Counted from the first letter of the stretch, positions 1-5,261 are shown. The stretch is 5,261 nucleotides of DNA from JAUIBE01 sp035267185 (GCA_035267185.1 DATFLY010000170.1:1-5261), one strand, 5' to 3'. Notes: generated by a model not told the origin, from the sequence alone. Translations and numbers: made by a program.

Positions 1-1355
1 GGCGTGGCCACTGAAGGAATGTTGGTTCCCGTGTTGATCGCAATAGTCAGCAGGTCGAAAAACTCGCGGGAAATCTGTCCGCTATCCAATGCTGCCTTGA
101 CCTCGCCAATGTAAACCGTCGCCACGAACACGTTATCAGAGATTGCCGAAAGCACACCATTGGCCATGAAGAAAGCTGGCACTTGCGCGTCCTGGGGCAG
201 GCTGAATACCCAGTCGATCACCGGTGCAAACAGGTGCTGGTCATAAATAACACCCACGATTCCGAAAAAGACAACCAAAAGTGCTGTGAATGGCAGAGCC
301 TCTTCAAAGGCATGGCCCAGTTGGTGCTCTTCGATGATCCCTGTAAATACTGTGGCCAGCACAATGACCGCCAGTCCGATCAAACCAACCGCGGCCCAGT
401 GGAATGCCAGGGCAACAACCAGGAACAGTGCAACTGCGGCCTGCATAATGATCACCGCTTTTTGCTGCGCGGTACGGTTTTCATCTTCCAGGCGGTCGTA
501 TTCTTCAAGAATACGCCTGGCCGCATCCGGCAATGGAGCGCCGTATCCGAGTATCTTGAATTTCTCGACCATCACACAGGTGAGCATGCCAACAACAAAC
601 ACAGGCACACTGACGGGTGCCATGCGAACCGCGAACTCAATAAACTCCCAGCCGGCCACCGTGCCAATCAACAGGTTTTGTGGCTCGCCCACCAGCGTGG
701 TCACGCCGCCAAGTGCGGTGCCCACTGCGCCATGCATCATCAGGTTTCTCAGGAAGGCCCGGAATGCTTCCAGGTCTCCTCTTGTTTCGTCTCCGATTCC
801 GGTGTCGTCGGCATGATCGTGATCAGAATCAAAACCCTTTCCGGAAACCACCTTGTGATAGACACCATAAAAGCCCGCAGCAACCGTGATGATCACGGCC
901 GTTACTGTCAGCGCGTCAAGAAAAGCGGACAGAACGGCAGCTGAAAAACAGAACATCAAAGACAACAGTGTTTTCGACCTGATGCGTGTAATGATCTTGG
1001 TGAAGATAAACATCAGCATGTCTTTGAGGAAGAAAATACCGGCCACCATGAAGATCAGCAGCAGGATCACCTCGAAGTTCTGTTCGGTCTTGTGCATCAC
1101 CGTGTCGGCAGACGTCAGCCCCATGACGATCGCTTCGATGGCGATCAGGCCGCCCGGCTGCAGTGGATAGCACTTGAGCGCCATCGCCAGGCAGAAGATA
1201 AACTCAAGAACGATGACCCAACCGGTGATAAACGGACCGACGGTGATGGCAAGAATTGGATTGATGACCAGAAAGGCAATGATGGTCAGCTTGTACCAGT
1301 CGGCAGCATTGCCAAGGAAGTTCTTGAGGATAGAGGCAGAGATGGTCCTGGGCAT
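1..1355 (-). CDS. nhaB: Na+/H+ antiporter NhaB, 3' end beyond the window
   Basis: The minus strand reads open without a stop from the ATG at 1355-1353 to the left edge, giving 451 complete codons. The E. coli protein has about 513 residues, so roughly the last 60 are missing. It is a polytopic inner-membrane exchanger that expels Na+ in return for H+, serving salt and pH homeostasis. Recalled E. coli NhaB aligns almost without gaps: NFLGNAADWYKL (12-23), EFIFCLAMALKCYPL (51-65), a GGLIAIEA stretch (68-75), SAFLDALTV with Asp147 (143-151), GTALGGVTTLVGEPQNL (212-228), ISDNVF (405-410) and NTGTNIPSVATP at the cut end. Hydrophobic segments alternate with short loops; the longest polar loop is about 171-200 (rich in Asp and His) and another is about 270-298. 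The ATG start matches the family N-terminus, with a weak AAGAG ribosome site 7 bases upstream. Transcribed divergently from metK. No frameshift seen. Confidence 0.96.
   Translation of the reverse strand, partial: MPRTISASILKNFLGNAADWYKLTIIAFLVINPILAITVGPFITGWVIVLEFIFCLAMALKCYPLQPGGLIAIEAIVMGLTSADTVMHKTEQNFEVILLLIFMVAGIFFLKDMLMFIFTKIITRIRSKTLLSLMFCFSAAVLSAFLDALTVTAVIITVAAGFYGVYHKVVSGKGFDSDHDHADDTGIGDETRGDLEAFRAFLRNLMMHGAVGTALGGVTTLVGEPQNLLIGTVAGWEFIEFAVRMAPVSVPVFVVGMLTCVMVEKFKILGYGAPLPDAARRILEEYDRLEDENRTAQQKAVIIMQAAVALFLVVALAFHWAAVGLIGLAVIVLATVFTGIIEEHQLGHAFEEALPFTALLVVFFGIVGVIYDQHLFAPVIDWVFSLPQDAQVPAFFMANGVLSAISDNVFVATVYIGEVKAALDSGQISREFFDLLTIAINTGTNIPSVAT
488..520. repeat. Imperfect palindrome inside nhaB
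   Basis: CGTATTCTT (497-505) and AAGAATACG (507-515) are perfect 9-bp inverted arms around one C. CCAGG (488-492) and CCTGG (516-520) extend the pairing with a 4-base bulge on one side. It encodes the variable polar loop around residues 280-290 of NhaB (RRILEEYDRLE), where protein constraint is weak. Confidence 0.65.
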
Positions 1356-1360
1356 ACTTA

Positions 1361-1421
1361 TTCTCTTTTAGTGTTTGGCAGGCGAGGAGGGCATTCTAAA
1401 TGCTCCATCGGGCTGCTTCCA
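1361..1421 (-). promoter_or_regulatory. Candidate nhaB promoter and ribosome site
   Basis: On the minus strand a TAGAAT (1398-1393) resembles a sigma-70 -10 box. The best -35 at 17 bp spacing is TGGAAG (1421-1416), matching only three of six consensus bases. A purine run AAGAG (1367-1363) precedes the ATG by 7 bases and is the likely ribosome site. The -10 lies inside a small inverted repeat (1391-1403), which would place any protein bound there over the promoter. This is inferred from consensus matching alone; the -35 is weak. Confidence 0.3.
1391..1403. repeat. Inverted repeat GCATT-CTA-AATGC
   Basis: Perfect 5-bp arms around CTA. It shares the heptamer GCATTCT with a second inverted repeat starting exactly 40 bp away (1431-1442), about four helical turns. 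It overlaps the candidate nhaB -10 box. It may be a protein-binding site, but the arms are short enough for chance. Confidence 0.35.
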
Positions 1422-1430
1422 CAAACTACT

Positions 1431-1442
1431 GCATTCTTATGC
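1431..1442. repeat. Inverted repeat GCAT-TCTT-ATGC
   Basis: Perfect 4-bp arms around TCTT, beginning with the same GCATTCT as the repeat at 1391-1403 and on the same helical face. It lies just upstream of the candidate metK -35 box. It may be the second half of a paired operator in this divergent region; chance is a real alternative. Confidence 0.3.
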
Positions 1443-1448
1443 CGCATT

Positions 1449-1477
1449 TTGCTTTCCGAAAACGACTCAAGTAGAAT
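1449..1477 (+). promoter_or_regulatory. Candidate sigma-70 promoter of the metK operon
   Basis: TTGCTT (1449-1454) is followed after exactly 17 bp by TAGAAT (1472-1477), one mismatch from the TATAAT consensus. The -35 keeps TTG but little else. The predicted start is near 1484, giving a leader of about 60 bases. That start falls inside the palindrome at 1479-1504, as expected for a repressible promoter. Found by eye against consensus. Confidence 0.45.
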
Positions 1478-1478
1478 A

Positions 1479-1504
1479 TATCTCTTTATCGCGATTGAAA
1501 GATA
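1479..1504. promoter_or_regulatory. Palindromic operator candidate upstream of metK
   Basis: The left half TATCTCTTTATCG and the right half CGATTGAAAGATA match as inverted copies at 10 of 13 positions, with no spacer and an ATCGCGAT centre. The site sits immediately downstream of the candidate -10 and covers the predicted start, a classic repressor position. AT-rich palindromes upstream of metK and ahcY genes are known in Proteobacteria as targets of SAH-responsive ArsR-family regulators (SahR). Assigning this site to SahR is inference, because I cannot check the motif matrix and no regulator gene is in the window. Confidence 0.5.
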
Positions 1505-1531
1505 CCTAACAGACTTACTTACAGAATATGC

Positions 1532-1536
1532 AGAGG
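1532..1536 (+). promoter_or_regulatory. Ribosome binding site of metK
   Basis: AGAGG lies 10 bases before the ATG at 1547. The spacing is slightly long, but the ATG is also fixed by the family N-terminus (LFTSESVSEGHPDK). Confidence 0.6.
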
Positions 1537-1546
1537 CAAGATAACG

Positions 1547-2710
1547 ATGAGTAGCTATTTGTTCACCTCCGAGTCAGTGTCGGAAGGGCATCCTGACAAG
1601 GTTGCCGATCAGATTTCTGATGCGGTGCTTGACGCCATACTCGAACAGGATCCGGGCGCACGAGTTGCCTGTGAGACTTTCGTAAAGACGGGTGTGGCGA
1701 TACTGGGTGGAGAAATCTCCACCAGCGCCTGGGTTGATCTGGAAGAACTGATCAGGAAAGTCATCGTTGATATCGGTTATGACTCCTCCGATGTTGGTTT
1801 TGACGGAAACACCTGTGGCGTCATCAACATCATCGGCAAGCAGTCGCCTGACATCTCCCAGGGTGTTGATCGTGACAGCCCCGAAGAGCAGGGTGCCGGA
1901 GACCAGGGACTGATGTTCGGCTATGCCACCAACGAAACGGAAGTTTTGATGCCGGCTCCGATCTATTACTCACATGAACTGGTAAAGCGCCAGGCACATG
2001 TGCGCAGGTCAAATGAGGATGGCAGGCAGCACCTTCGTCCGGACGCCAAGAGCCAGGTGACGTTTCGTTACGAAAATGGCAAACCGGCTGGCATCGATGC
2101 CGTCGTCCTGTCTACCCAGCACAATCCGGAATCGAGCCAGTCCGACCTGCGTGAACTGGTGATGGAAACCATCATCAAGCCGGTTCTGCCGTCCGAATGG
2201 CTGGACGGCAATACCAAGTATCACATCAACCCCACGGGTCGATTCGAGATTGGCGGGCCGGTTGGCGACGCCGGACTTACAGGACGCAAGATTATCGTCG
2301 ACACCTATGGCGGCATGGCCCGTCACGGTGGCGGCGCATTTTCCGGCAAGGACCCCTCAAAGGTTGATCGTTCCGCAGCATACGCGTCCCGCCATGTCGC
2401 CAAAAACCTGGTTGCTGCCGGGCTGGCTGATCGGGTGGAAATCCAGGTTTCCTACGCAATCGGGGTTGCAGAGCCAACATCGGTGACTGTCGAGACTTTT
2501 GGAACGGAGCATGTGCCCGTTGATCGTATCGAGCAATTGGTACGACAGGAATTTGACCTGCGTCCATACAGCATCATCAGGTCACTCGACCTGATCAAGC
2601 CTATTTACCGGCCACTGTCCGCCTACGGACACATGGGCAGGGAAGACCTGGGTGTGTCGTGGGAAGCCACGGACCGCGTGGATCACCTGCGCGATGCAGC
2701 CGGACTTTGA
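1547..2710 (+). CDS. metK: S-adenosylmethionine synthetase (methionine adenosyltransferase)
   Basis: Cytosolic enzyme making SAM from methionine and ATP, releasing phosphate and pyrophosphate; it needs Mg2+ and K+ and is a tetramer in related bacteria. The 387 residues compare with 384 in E. coli, with near-identity through most of the length. Visible landmarks: LFTSESVSEGHPDK (5-18) with catalytic His15 and the metal and phosphate residues Asp17 and Lys18; Glu43 in the ACETFVKTG stretch; the mobile-loop region GKQSPDISQG (97-106); the signature GAGDQGLMFGYA (116-127); RPDAKSQ (164-170) with Lys168; the DTYGGMARHGGGAFSGKD block (252-269) followed by PSKVDRSAAY; and the C-terminal LRDAAGL. One divergent stretch is residues 153-163: the usual LPWLRPD reads RQHLRPD, with two extra residues before it. 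First gene of the probable metK-ahcY-metF operon, 77 bp before ahcY. Confidence 0.98.
   Translation: MSSYLFTSESVSEGHPDKVADQISDAVLDAILEQDPGARVACETFVKTGVAILGGEISTSAWVDLEELIRKVIVDIGYDSSDVGFDGNTCGVINIIGKQSPDISQGVDRDSPEEQGAGDQGLMFGYATNETEVLMPAPIYYSHELVKRQAHVRRSNEDGRQHLRPDAKSQVTFRYENGKPAGIDAVVLSTQHNPESSQSDLRELVMETIIKPVLPSEWLDGNTKYHINPTGRFEIGGPVGDAGLTGRKIIVDTYGGMARHGGGAFSGKDPSKVDRSAAYASRHVAKNLVAAGLADRVEIQVSYAIGVAEPTSVTVETFGTEHVPVDRIEQLVRQEFDLRPYSIIRSLDLIKPIYRPLSAYGHMGREDLGVSWEATDRVDHLRDAAGL
1703..1725. repeat. Imperfect palindrome inside metK
   Basis: GGTGGAGA (1706-1713) and TCTCCACC (1716-1723) are perfect 8-bp inverted arms around AA. Allowing one bulged G, the arms extend to 10 bp (CTGG/CCAG at the ends). 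It encodes the conserved GGEIST stretch, so protein constraint explains part of it. Confidence 0.6.
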
Positions 2711-2787
2711 TCAGTCAGCGAATTTAAAGCAGCCAACCAATTTAAATCACAAGAACCACGAATTTCAGAATATTTAAGGAGTAAGAA
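2711..2787 (+). other. AT-rich metK-ahcY intergenic leader with strong ribosome site
   Basis: This 77-bp gap is markedly more AT-rich than the flanking genes. It carries AATTTAAA twice (2721-2728 and 2739-2746, 18 bp apart) and ends with TAAGGAG (2775-2781), a strong Shine-Dalgarno sequence 6 bases before the ahcY ATG. I see no terminator hairpin, no convincing promoter and no match to the conserved core of the SAH riboswitch that often precedes ahcY. Co-transcription with metK is therefore the simplest reading. Confidence 0.6.
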
Positions 2788-4245
2788 ATGAGCGCAGTTA
2801 TTCAAACGCCAGAGCAGGACCAGTCAGTACAGGCTGCAGTAACGGATTATCACGTTGCTGATATCTCGCTGGCCGATTTCGGGCGCAAGGAAATCGCCAT
2901 TGCCGAGACAGAAATGCCCGGCCTGATGTCCGTGCGCGAGCAGTTCGCCGAGCAGCAGCCTCTCAAGGGAGCCCGTATCGCCGGTAGCCTGCACATGACC
3001 ATTCAGACTGCAGTGCTGATCGAAGCACTTGAAGCGCTGGGTGCTGATGTGCGCTGGGCTTCATGCAATATCTATTCAACCCAGGATCACGCTGCAGCAG
3101 CCATTGCGGCTGGCGGCACACCGGTTTTTGCCTTCAAGGGCGAAACCCTGGATGAGTACTGGGAGTTCACCCACCAGATCTTCAACTGGGGTGACGACGA
3201 CAATGACGAGAGCTTCGCCAACATGATCCTGGATGATGGCGGTGACGCCACCCTGTTGTTGTACCTGGGTGCCAGGGCGGAGCAGGATCGTTCGGTCCTG
3301 GACAATCCTTCAAGCGAGGAAGAGGTTTCGCTTTTCAATGCGATTCGAAAACGCCTGGACAGCAATCCGGGCTGGTATGCAAAAGCCCTGTCAAAAATCC
3401 AGGGTGTCACAGAAGAAACAACCACTGGCGTCAAGCGTCTGTACCAGATGGCGAAAGACGGAGAACTGACTTTCCCTGCGATCAATGTCAACGATTCGGT
3501 CACCAAGTCCAAGTTTGACAATCTTTATGGATGTCGTGAATCCCTGGTTGATGGCATCAAGCGTGCCACCGACGTCATGATTGCGGGCAAGACTGCAGTT
3601 GTCGCTGGCTATGGTGACGTGGGCAAGGGTTGCGCACAGTCACTCAAGGGTCTGGGCGCTTCGGTCTGGATCACCGAAATTGACCCGATCTGTGCCCTGC
3701 AGGCTGCGATGGAAGGCTTCCGGGTCGTCACCATGGAAGAAGCCGCGCCTGTTGCTGACATTTTCGTGACCGCAACCGGTAATTATCATGTCATCACGCG
3801 GGAACACATGGAGGCGATGAAGCACCAGGCGATTGTTTGCAACATCGGTCATTTCGACAACGAAATCGATGTCGCCAGCCTTGAACAGAATTTTGAGTGG
3901 GAGTCCATCAAGCCCCAGGTTGATCACGTGATCTTTCCTGATGGCAAGCGCATCATCCTGCTGGCCCGCGGTCGACTGGTGAATCTCGGGTGCGCAACAG
4001 GCCACCCGAGTTTCGTGATGTCAAATTCCTTCACCAACCAGGTATTGGCCCAGATTGAATTGTGGTGCCATCCCGAGCGTTACGAAAACCAGGTATACGT
4101 ACTGCCCAAGCATCTCGATGAGCATGTGGCAAGGCTTCACCTGGAGCGTATTGGTGCAACGCTCACGAACCTGCGGGACGACCAGGCCAGTTATATCGGT
4201 GTGGATTCCGAAGGGCCGTTCAAGCCGGACCATTACCGCTACTAG
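2788..4245 (+). CDS. ahcY: Adenosylhomocysteinase (S-adenosyl-L-homocysteine hydrolase)
   Basis: NAD-dependent cytosolic enzyme that reversibly splits SAH into homocysteine and adenosine, relieving product inhibition of methyltransferases. Its 485 residues fit the longer bacterial form, which carries an insert of about 40 residues relative to the 432-residue human enzyme; here it falls around 125-200, including FNWGDDDND. Motifs: SLHMTIQTAVLIEAL (67-81) with substrate His69; CNIYSTQDHAAAAI (93-106); LDDGGD (148-153); TEETTTG (208-214); NVNDSVTKSKFDN (233-245), with Lys240, Asp244 and Asn245 matching the human catalytic Lys186, Asp190 and Asn191; the Rossmann motif GYGDVGKG (274-281); GHFDNEID (354-361); GRLVNLGCATGHPSFVMS (395-412); and the C-terminal KPDHYRY that reaches a neighbouring subunit. 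The start is fixed by TAAGGAG 6 bases upstream. The TAG stop is 27 bp before metF, in the same reading frame. Confidence 0.98.
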   Translation: MSAVIQTPEQDQSVQAAVTDYHVADISLADFGRKEIAIAETEMPGLMSVREQFAEQQPLKGARIAGSLHMTIQTAVLIEALEALGADVRWASCNIYSTQDHAAAAIAAGGTPVFAFKGETLDEYWEFTHQIFNWGDDDNDESFANMILDDGGDATLLLYLGARAEQDRSVLDNPSSEEEVSLFNAIRKRLDSNPGWYAKALSKIQGVTEETTTGVKRLYQMAKDGELTFPAINVNDSVTKSKFDNLYGCRESLVDGIKRATDVMIAGKTAVVAGYGDVGKGCAQSLKGLGASVWITEIDPICALQAAMEGFRVVTMEEAAPVADIFVTATGNYHVITREHMEAMKHQAIVCNIGHFDNEIDVASLEQNFEWESIKPQVDHVIFPDGKRIILLARGRLVNLGCATGHPSFVMSNSFTNQVLAQIELWCHPERYENQVYVLPKHLDEHVARLHLERIGATLTNLRDDQASYIGVDSEGPFKPDHYRY

Positions 4246-4266
4246 GGTCAGCTGACCCTGGGGTCA
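4244..4266 (+). promoter_or_regulatory. Two mutually exclusive hairpins at the ahcY/metF junction
   Basis: AGGGTCAGCTGACCCT (4244-4259) is a perfect 16-bp palindrome starting within the ahcY stop codon. As RNA it gives a 6-bp stem with an AGCU loop. The same TGACC (4253-4257) can instead pair with GGTCA (4262-4266) around CTGG. The second fold buries GGGG (4260-4263), the only Shine-Dalgarno-like sequence before metF. The structures are visible in the sequence; a role in coupling metF translation to ahcY is inference. No T-run follows, so this is not an intrinsic terminator. Confidence 0.45.
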
Positions 4267-4272
4267 TCATCC

Positions 4273-5148
4273 ATGGCTACGATGCCGGGCATCTCATTCG
4301 AGTTTTTTCCGCCACGTACGCCGGAGCAGCACATCATCCTGGACTCAACCTGGAAGATTCTTTCCAGGTTGAGTCCCAATTACCTCTCGGTCACATTCGG
4401 TGCGGGCGGGTCCGCCCAGGCGGCCACATTGGAAGCCGTGGACACAATGCTGGAAAAGGCAGGTGTGCCGGTGGCGCCGCACATCTCGTGCATGGCCGAT
4501 TCGAGTGAAGGCATCAGGGATCTTCTCAATGAGTATCGTGCTCGCGGCGTCGATCACCTTGTTGTCCTTCGGGGTGACAGGCAGGAGGGTGTACATGCAT
4601 CAGGTCGTTTCCAGTACGCCAGTGATCTGGTTGGTTGGGTGAGGGAAGAGTTTGGTGACGACTTTCATATCGAAGTGGCCTGTTATCCGGAGATTCACCC
4701 GGAGTCAGAATCGCTCCAGTCCGAAATGAAATACTTCCGGCAGAAAGTGGAAGCCGGCGCAAATGGCGCCATCACACAGTACTTTTTCAACCCTGACAGC
4801 TATTTCCATTTCCGTGACGACGCGCTGCGCATGGGGGTCGACATTCCCATTACTCCGGGCATCATGCCGATCACCAACTACAAGCAGCTCGCGAGGTTTT
4901 CAAATATCTGCGGCGCGGAGATACCCATCTGGATTCGCCGGCGACTGGAATCGTATGGCGATGATGGTGCTTCCATTCGTGAGTTTGGCCTGGAAGTGGT
5001 GACCAGCCTTTGTGAGCAATTACTGAATGGCGGCGCGCCGGGCCTGCACTTTTATACGCTCAATCGCGCCAACGCCACGATGCGTTTGTGGCAGAACCTG
5101 ACCAGCTATTTTGTAGACAAAGCTGCTTCAAAACCTGTTCGCGGCTGA
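4273..5148 (+). CDS. metF: 5,10-methylenetetrahydrofolate reductase
   Basis: FAD enzyme that reduces 5,10-methylene-THF to 5-methyl-THF, the methyl donor for making methionine from homocysteine. The 291 residues form a single catalytic TIM barrel, as in E. coli MetF (296), without the SAM-binding regulatory domain of eukaryotic enzymes. Motifs: ISFEFFPPR (7-15), with Glu10 matching E. coli catalytic Glu28; SVTFGAGGS (39-47); APHISC (68-73); LRGD (99-102), with Asp102 matching Asp120; CYPEIHPES (137-145); KVEAGANGAITQYFF (158-172), with Gln169 matching Gln183; PGIMPITN (195-202); and LHFYTLNRA (258-266). The ATG at 4273 has only a GGGG (4260-4263) as possible ribosome site; the ATG at 4282 is a weaker alternative. 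A perfect 15-bp inverted repeat spans codons 23-35 without changing alignment length. The last codons (KPVRG) and the TGA lie in or next to a REP-like repeat. Confidence 0.97.
   Translation: MATMPGISFEFFPPRTPEQHIILDSTWKILSRLSPNYLSVTFGAGGSAQAATLEAVDTMLEKAGVPVAPHISCMADSSEGIRDLLNEYRARGVDHLVVLRGDRQEGVHASGRFQYASDLVGWVREEFGDDFHIEVACYPEIHPESESLQSEMKYFRQKVEAGANGAITQYFFNPDSYFHFRDDALRMGVDIPITPGIMPITNYKQLARFSNICGAEIPIWIRRRLESYGDDGASIREFGLEVVTSLCEQLLNGGAPGLHFYTLNRANATMRLWQNLTSYFVDKAASKPVRG
4341..4376. repeat. Perfect 15-bp inverted repeat inside metF
   Basis: The left arm GGACTCAACCTGGAA (4341-4355) is exactly repeated in inverse at 4362-4376, with a 6-base GATTCT loop. In the mRNA it would form a very stable hairpin 68 bases after the start codon. 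It encodes part of residues 23-35 (DSTWKILSRLSP), and the segment has the same length as in E. coli MetF, so it is not a simple insertion. No T-run follows, so it is not an intrinsic terminator. Confidence 0.9.
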
Positions 5149-5162
5149 GGCCGCTCCTACAA
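5135..5162. repeat. REP-like palindromic element overlapping the metF stop
   Basis: CTGTTCG followed by CGGCTGAGGCCG and CTCCTACA matches, from memory, a REP-like family common in gammaproteobacterial intergenic DNA (on the other strand TGTAGGAGCGGCTTCAGCCG and on to CGAACAG). GCGGC (5141-5145) pairs with GCCGC (5150-5154) around TGAG, and the TGA of that loop is the metF stop codon. Such elements can form 3' mRNA hairpins that slow exonucleases or aid termination. Family membership is recalled, not searched. Confidence 0.7.
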
Positions 5163-5261
5163 TTCTCAGGTCTCGGCTGAAGCCGCTCCTACAATTCTCA
5201 GGTCTCGGCTGAAGCTGCTCCTACAATTCTCAGGTCTCGGCTGAAGCCGCTCCTACAATTC
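5142..5261. repeat. Tandem array of a 32-bp REP-like unit, continuing past the window
   Basis: Units begin at 5142, 5174, 5206 and 5238; the fourth is cut after 24 bases. Each has CGGCTGAAGCCG, then CTCCTACA, then a linker ATTCTCAGGTCT. Differences are single bases: GAGGCC in unit 1 and GAAGCTG in unit 3, the latter still pairable through G-U. Near-identity of both palindrome and linker points to recent tandem duplication. There are no variable spacers, so it is not a CRISPR array. No gene is visible in this stretch beyond the metF end. Confidence 0.92.

Noticed and set aside
183..1173. Several plus-strand open frames and one minus-strand frame in another register across the left third
   Set aside because: They give low-complexity or His/Cys/Arg-rich translations with no family resemblance and are shadows of nhaB, which reads open on the minus strand through the window edge.
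2009..2567. Minus-strand open frames of 91 and 105 residues opposite metK
   Set aside because: They lie wholly antisense to a strongly conserved gene and have no recognisable motifs or ribosome sites.
2711..2787. SAH riboswitch upstream of ahcY
   Set aside because: The gap is AT-rich and lacks the GC-rich conserved core and pseudoknot partners expected of that family.
3922..3933. Perfect palindrome GATCACGTGATC in ahcY
   Set aside because: It encodes the conserved Asp-His-Val-Ile stretch, is only 12 bp with no loop, and has no promoter context, so coding constraint and chance suffice.
3087..4233. Minus-strand open frames up to 144 residues opposite ahcY
   Set aside because: They are antisense shadows of ahcY; their composition mirrors its codon pattern and no family is recognisable.
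4341..4376. Intrinsic transcription terminator
   Set aside because: The hairpin is stable but lies inside an intact metF reading frame, and the bases after it (CAATTACC) contain no T-run.
5142..5261. CRISPR array
   Set aside because: The repeat unit is contiguous at 32 bp with an identical linker each time; there are no variable spacers and no cas genes.

Overview
The window looks like chromosomal DNA of a gammaproteobacterium. NhaB is mostly found in that class, all four proteins read as proteobacterial forms, and the right end carries a short palindromic repeat (core CGGCTGAAGCCG followed by GCTCCTACA) of the REP-like kind scattered through gammaproteobacterial genomes. I cannot name the genus.

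Layout. Positions 1355 down to 1 (minus strand) hold most of nhaB, an inner-membrane Na+/H+ antiporter gene whose 3' end lies beyond the left edge. A 191-bp divergent intergenic region follows (1356-1546). It holds the candidate promoters of nhaB and metK, a 26-bp palindrome over the predicted metK transcription start, and a pair of small inverted repeats 40 bp apart. Then come three plus-strand genes in a probable operon: metK (1547-2710), ahcY (2788-4245) and metF (4273-5148). The last 120 bp (5142-5261) are a 32-bp tandem repeat array that begins inside the 3' end of metF and runs off the window.

How the genes work together. MetK makes S-adenosylmethionine (SAM) from methionine and ATP. 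Methyltransferases convert SAM to S-adenosylhomocysteine (SAH). AhcY cleaves SAH to homocysteine and adenosine. MetF makes the 5-methyltetrahydrofolate needed to remethylate homocysteine. Only methionine synthase (MetH or MetE) is missing from a full activated methyl cycle; it is not in this window. NhaB is divergent and functionally unrelated as far as can be seen.

I found no new protein system. The unusual content is non-coding: a perfect 15-bp inverted repeat inside the metF coding sequence, a REP-like element that appears to supply the metF stop codon and C-terminus, two competing hairpins at the ahcY/metF junction (where the two genes share a frame and are separated by a single TAG), and an operator-like palindrome upstream of metK. 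Imperfect hairpins also occur inside nhaB and metK.
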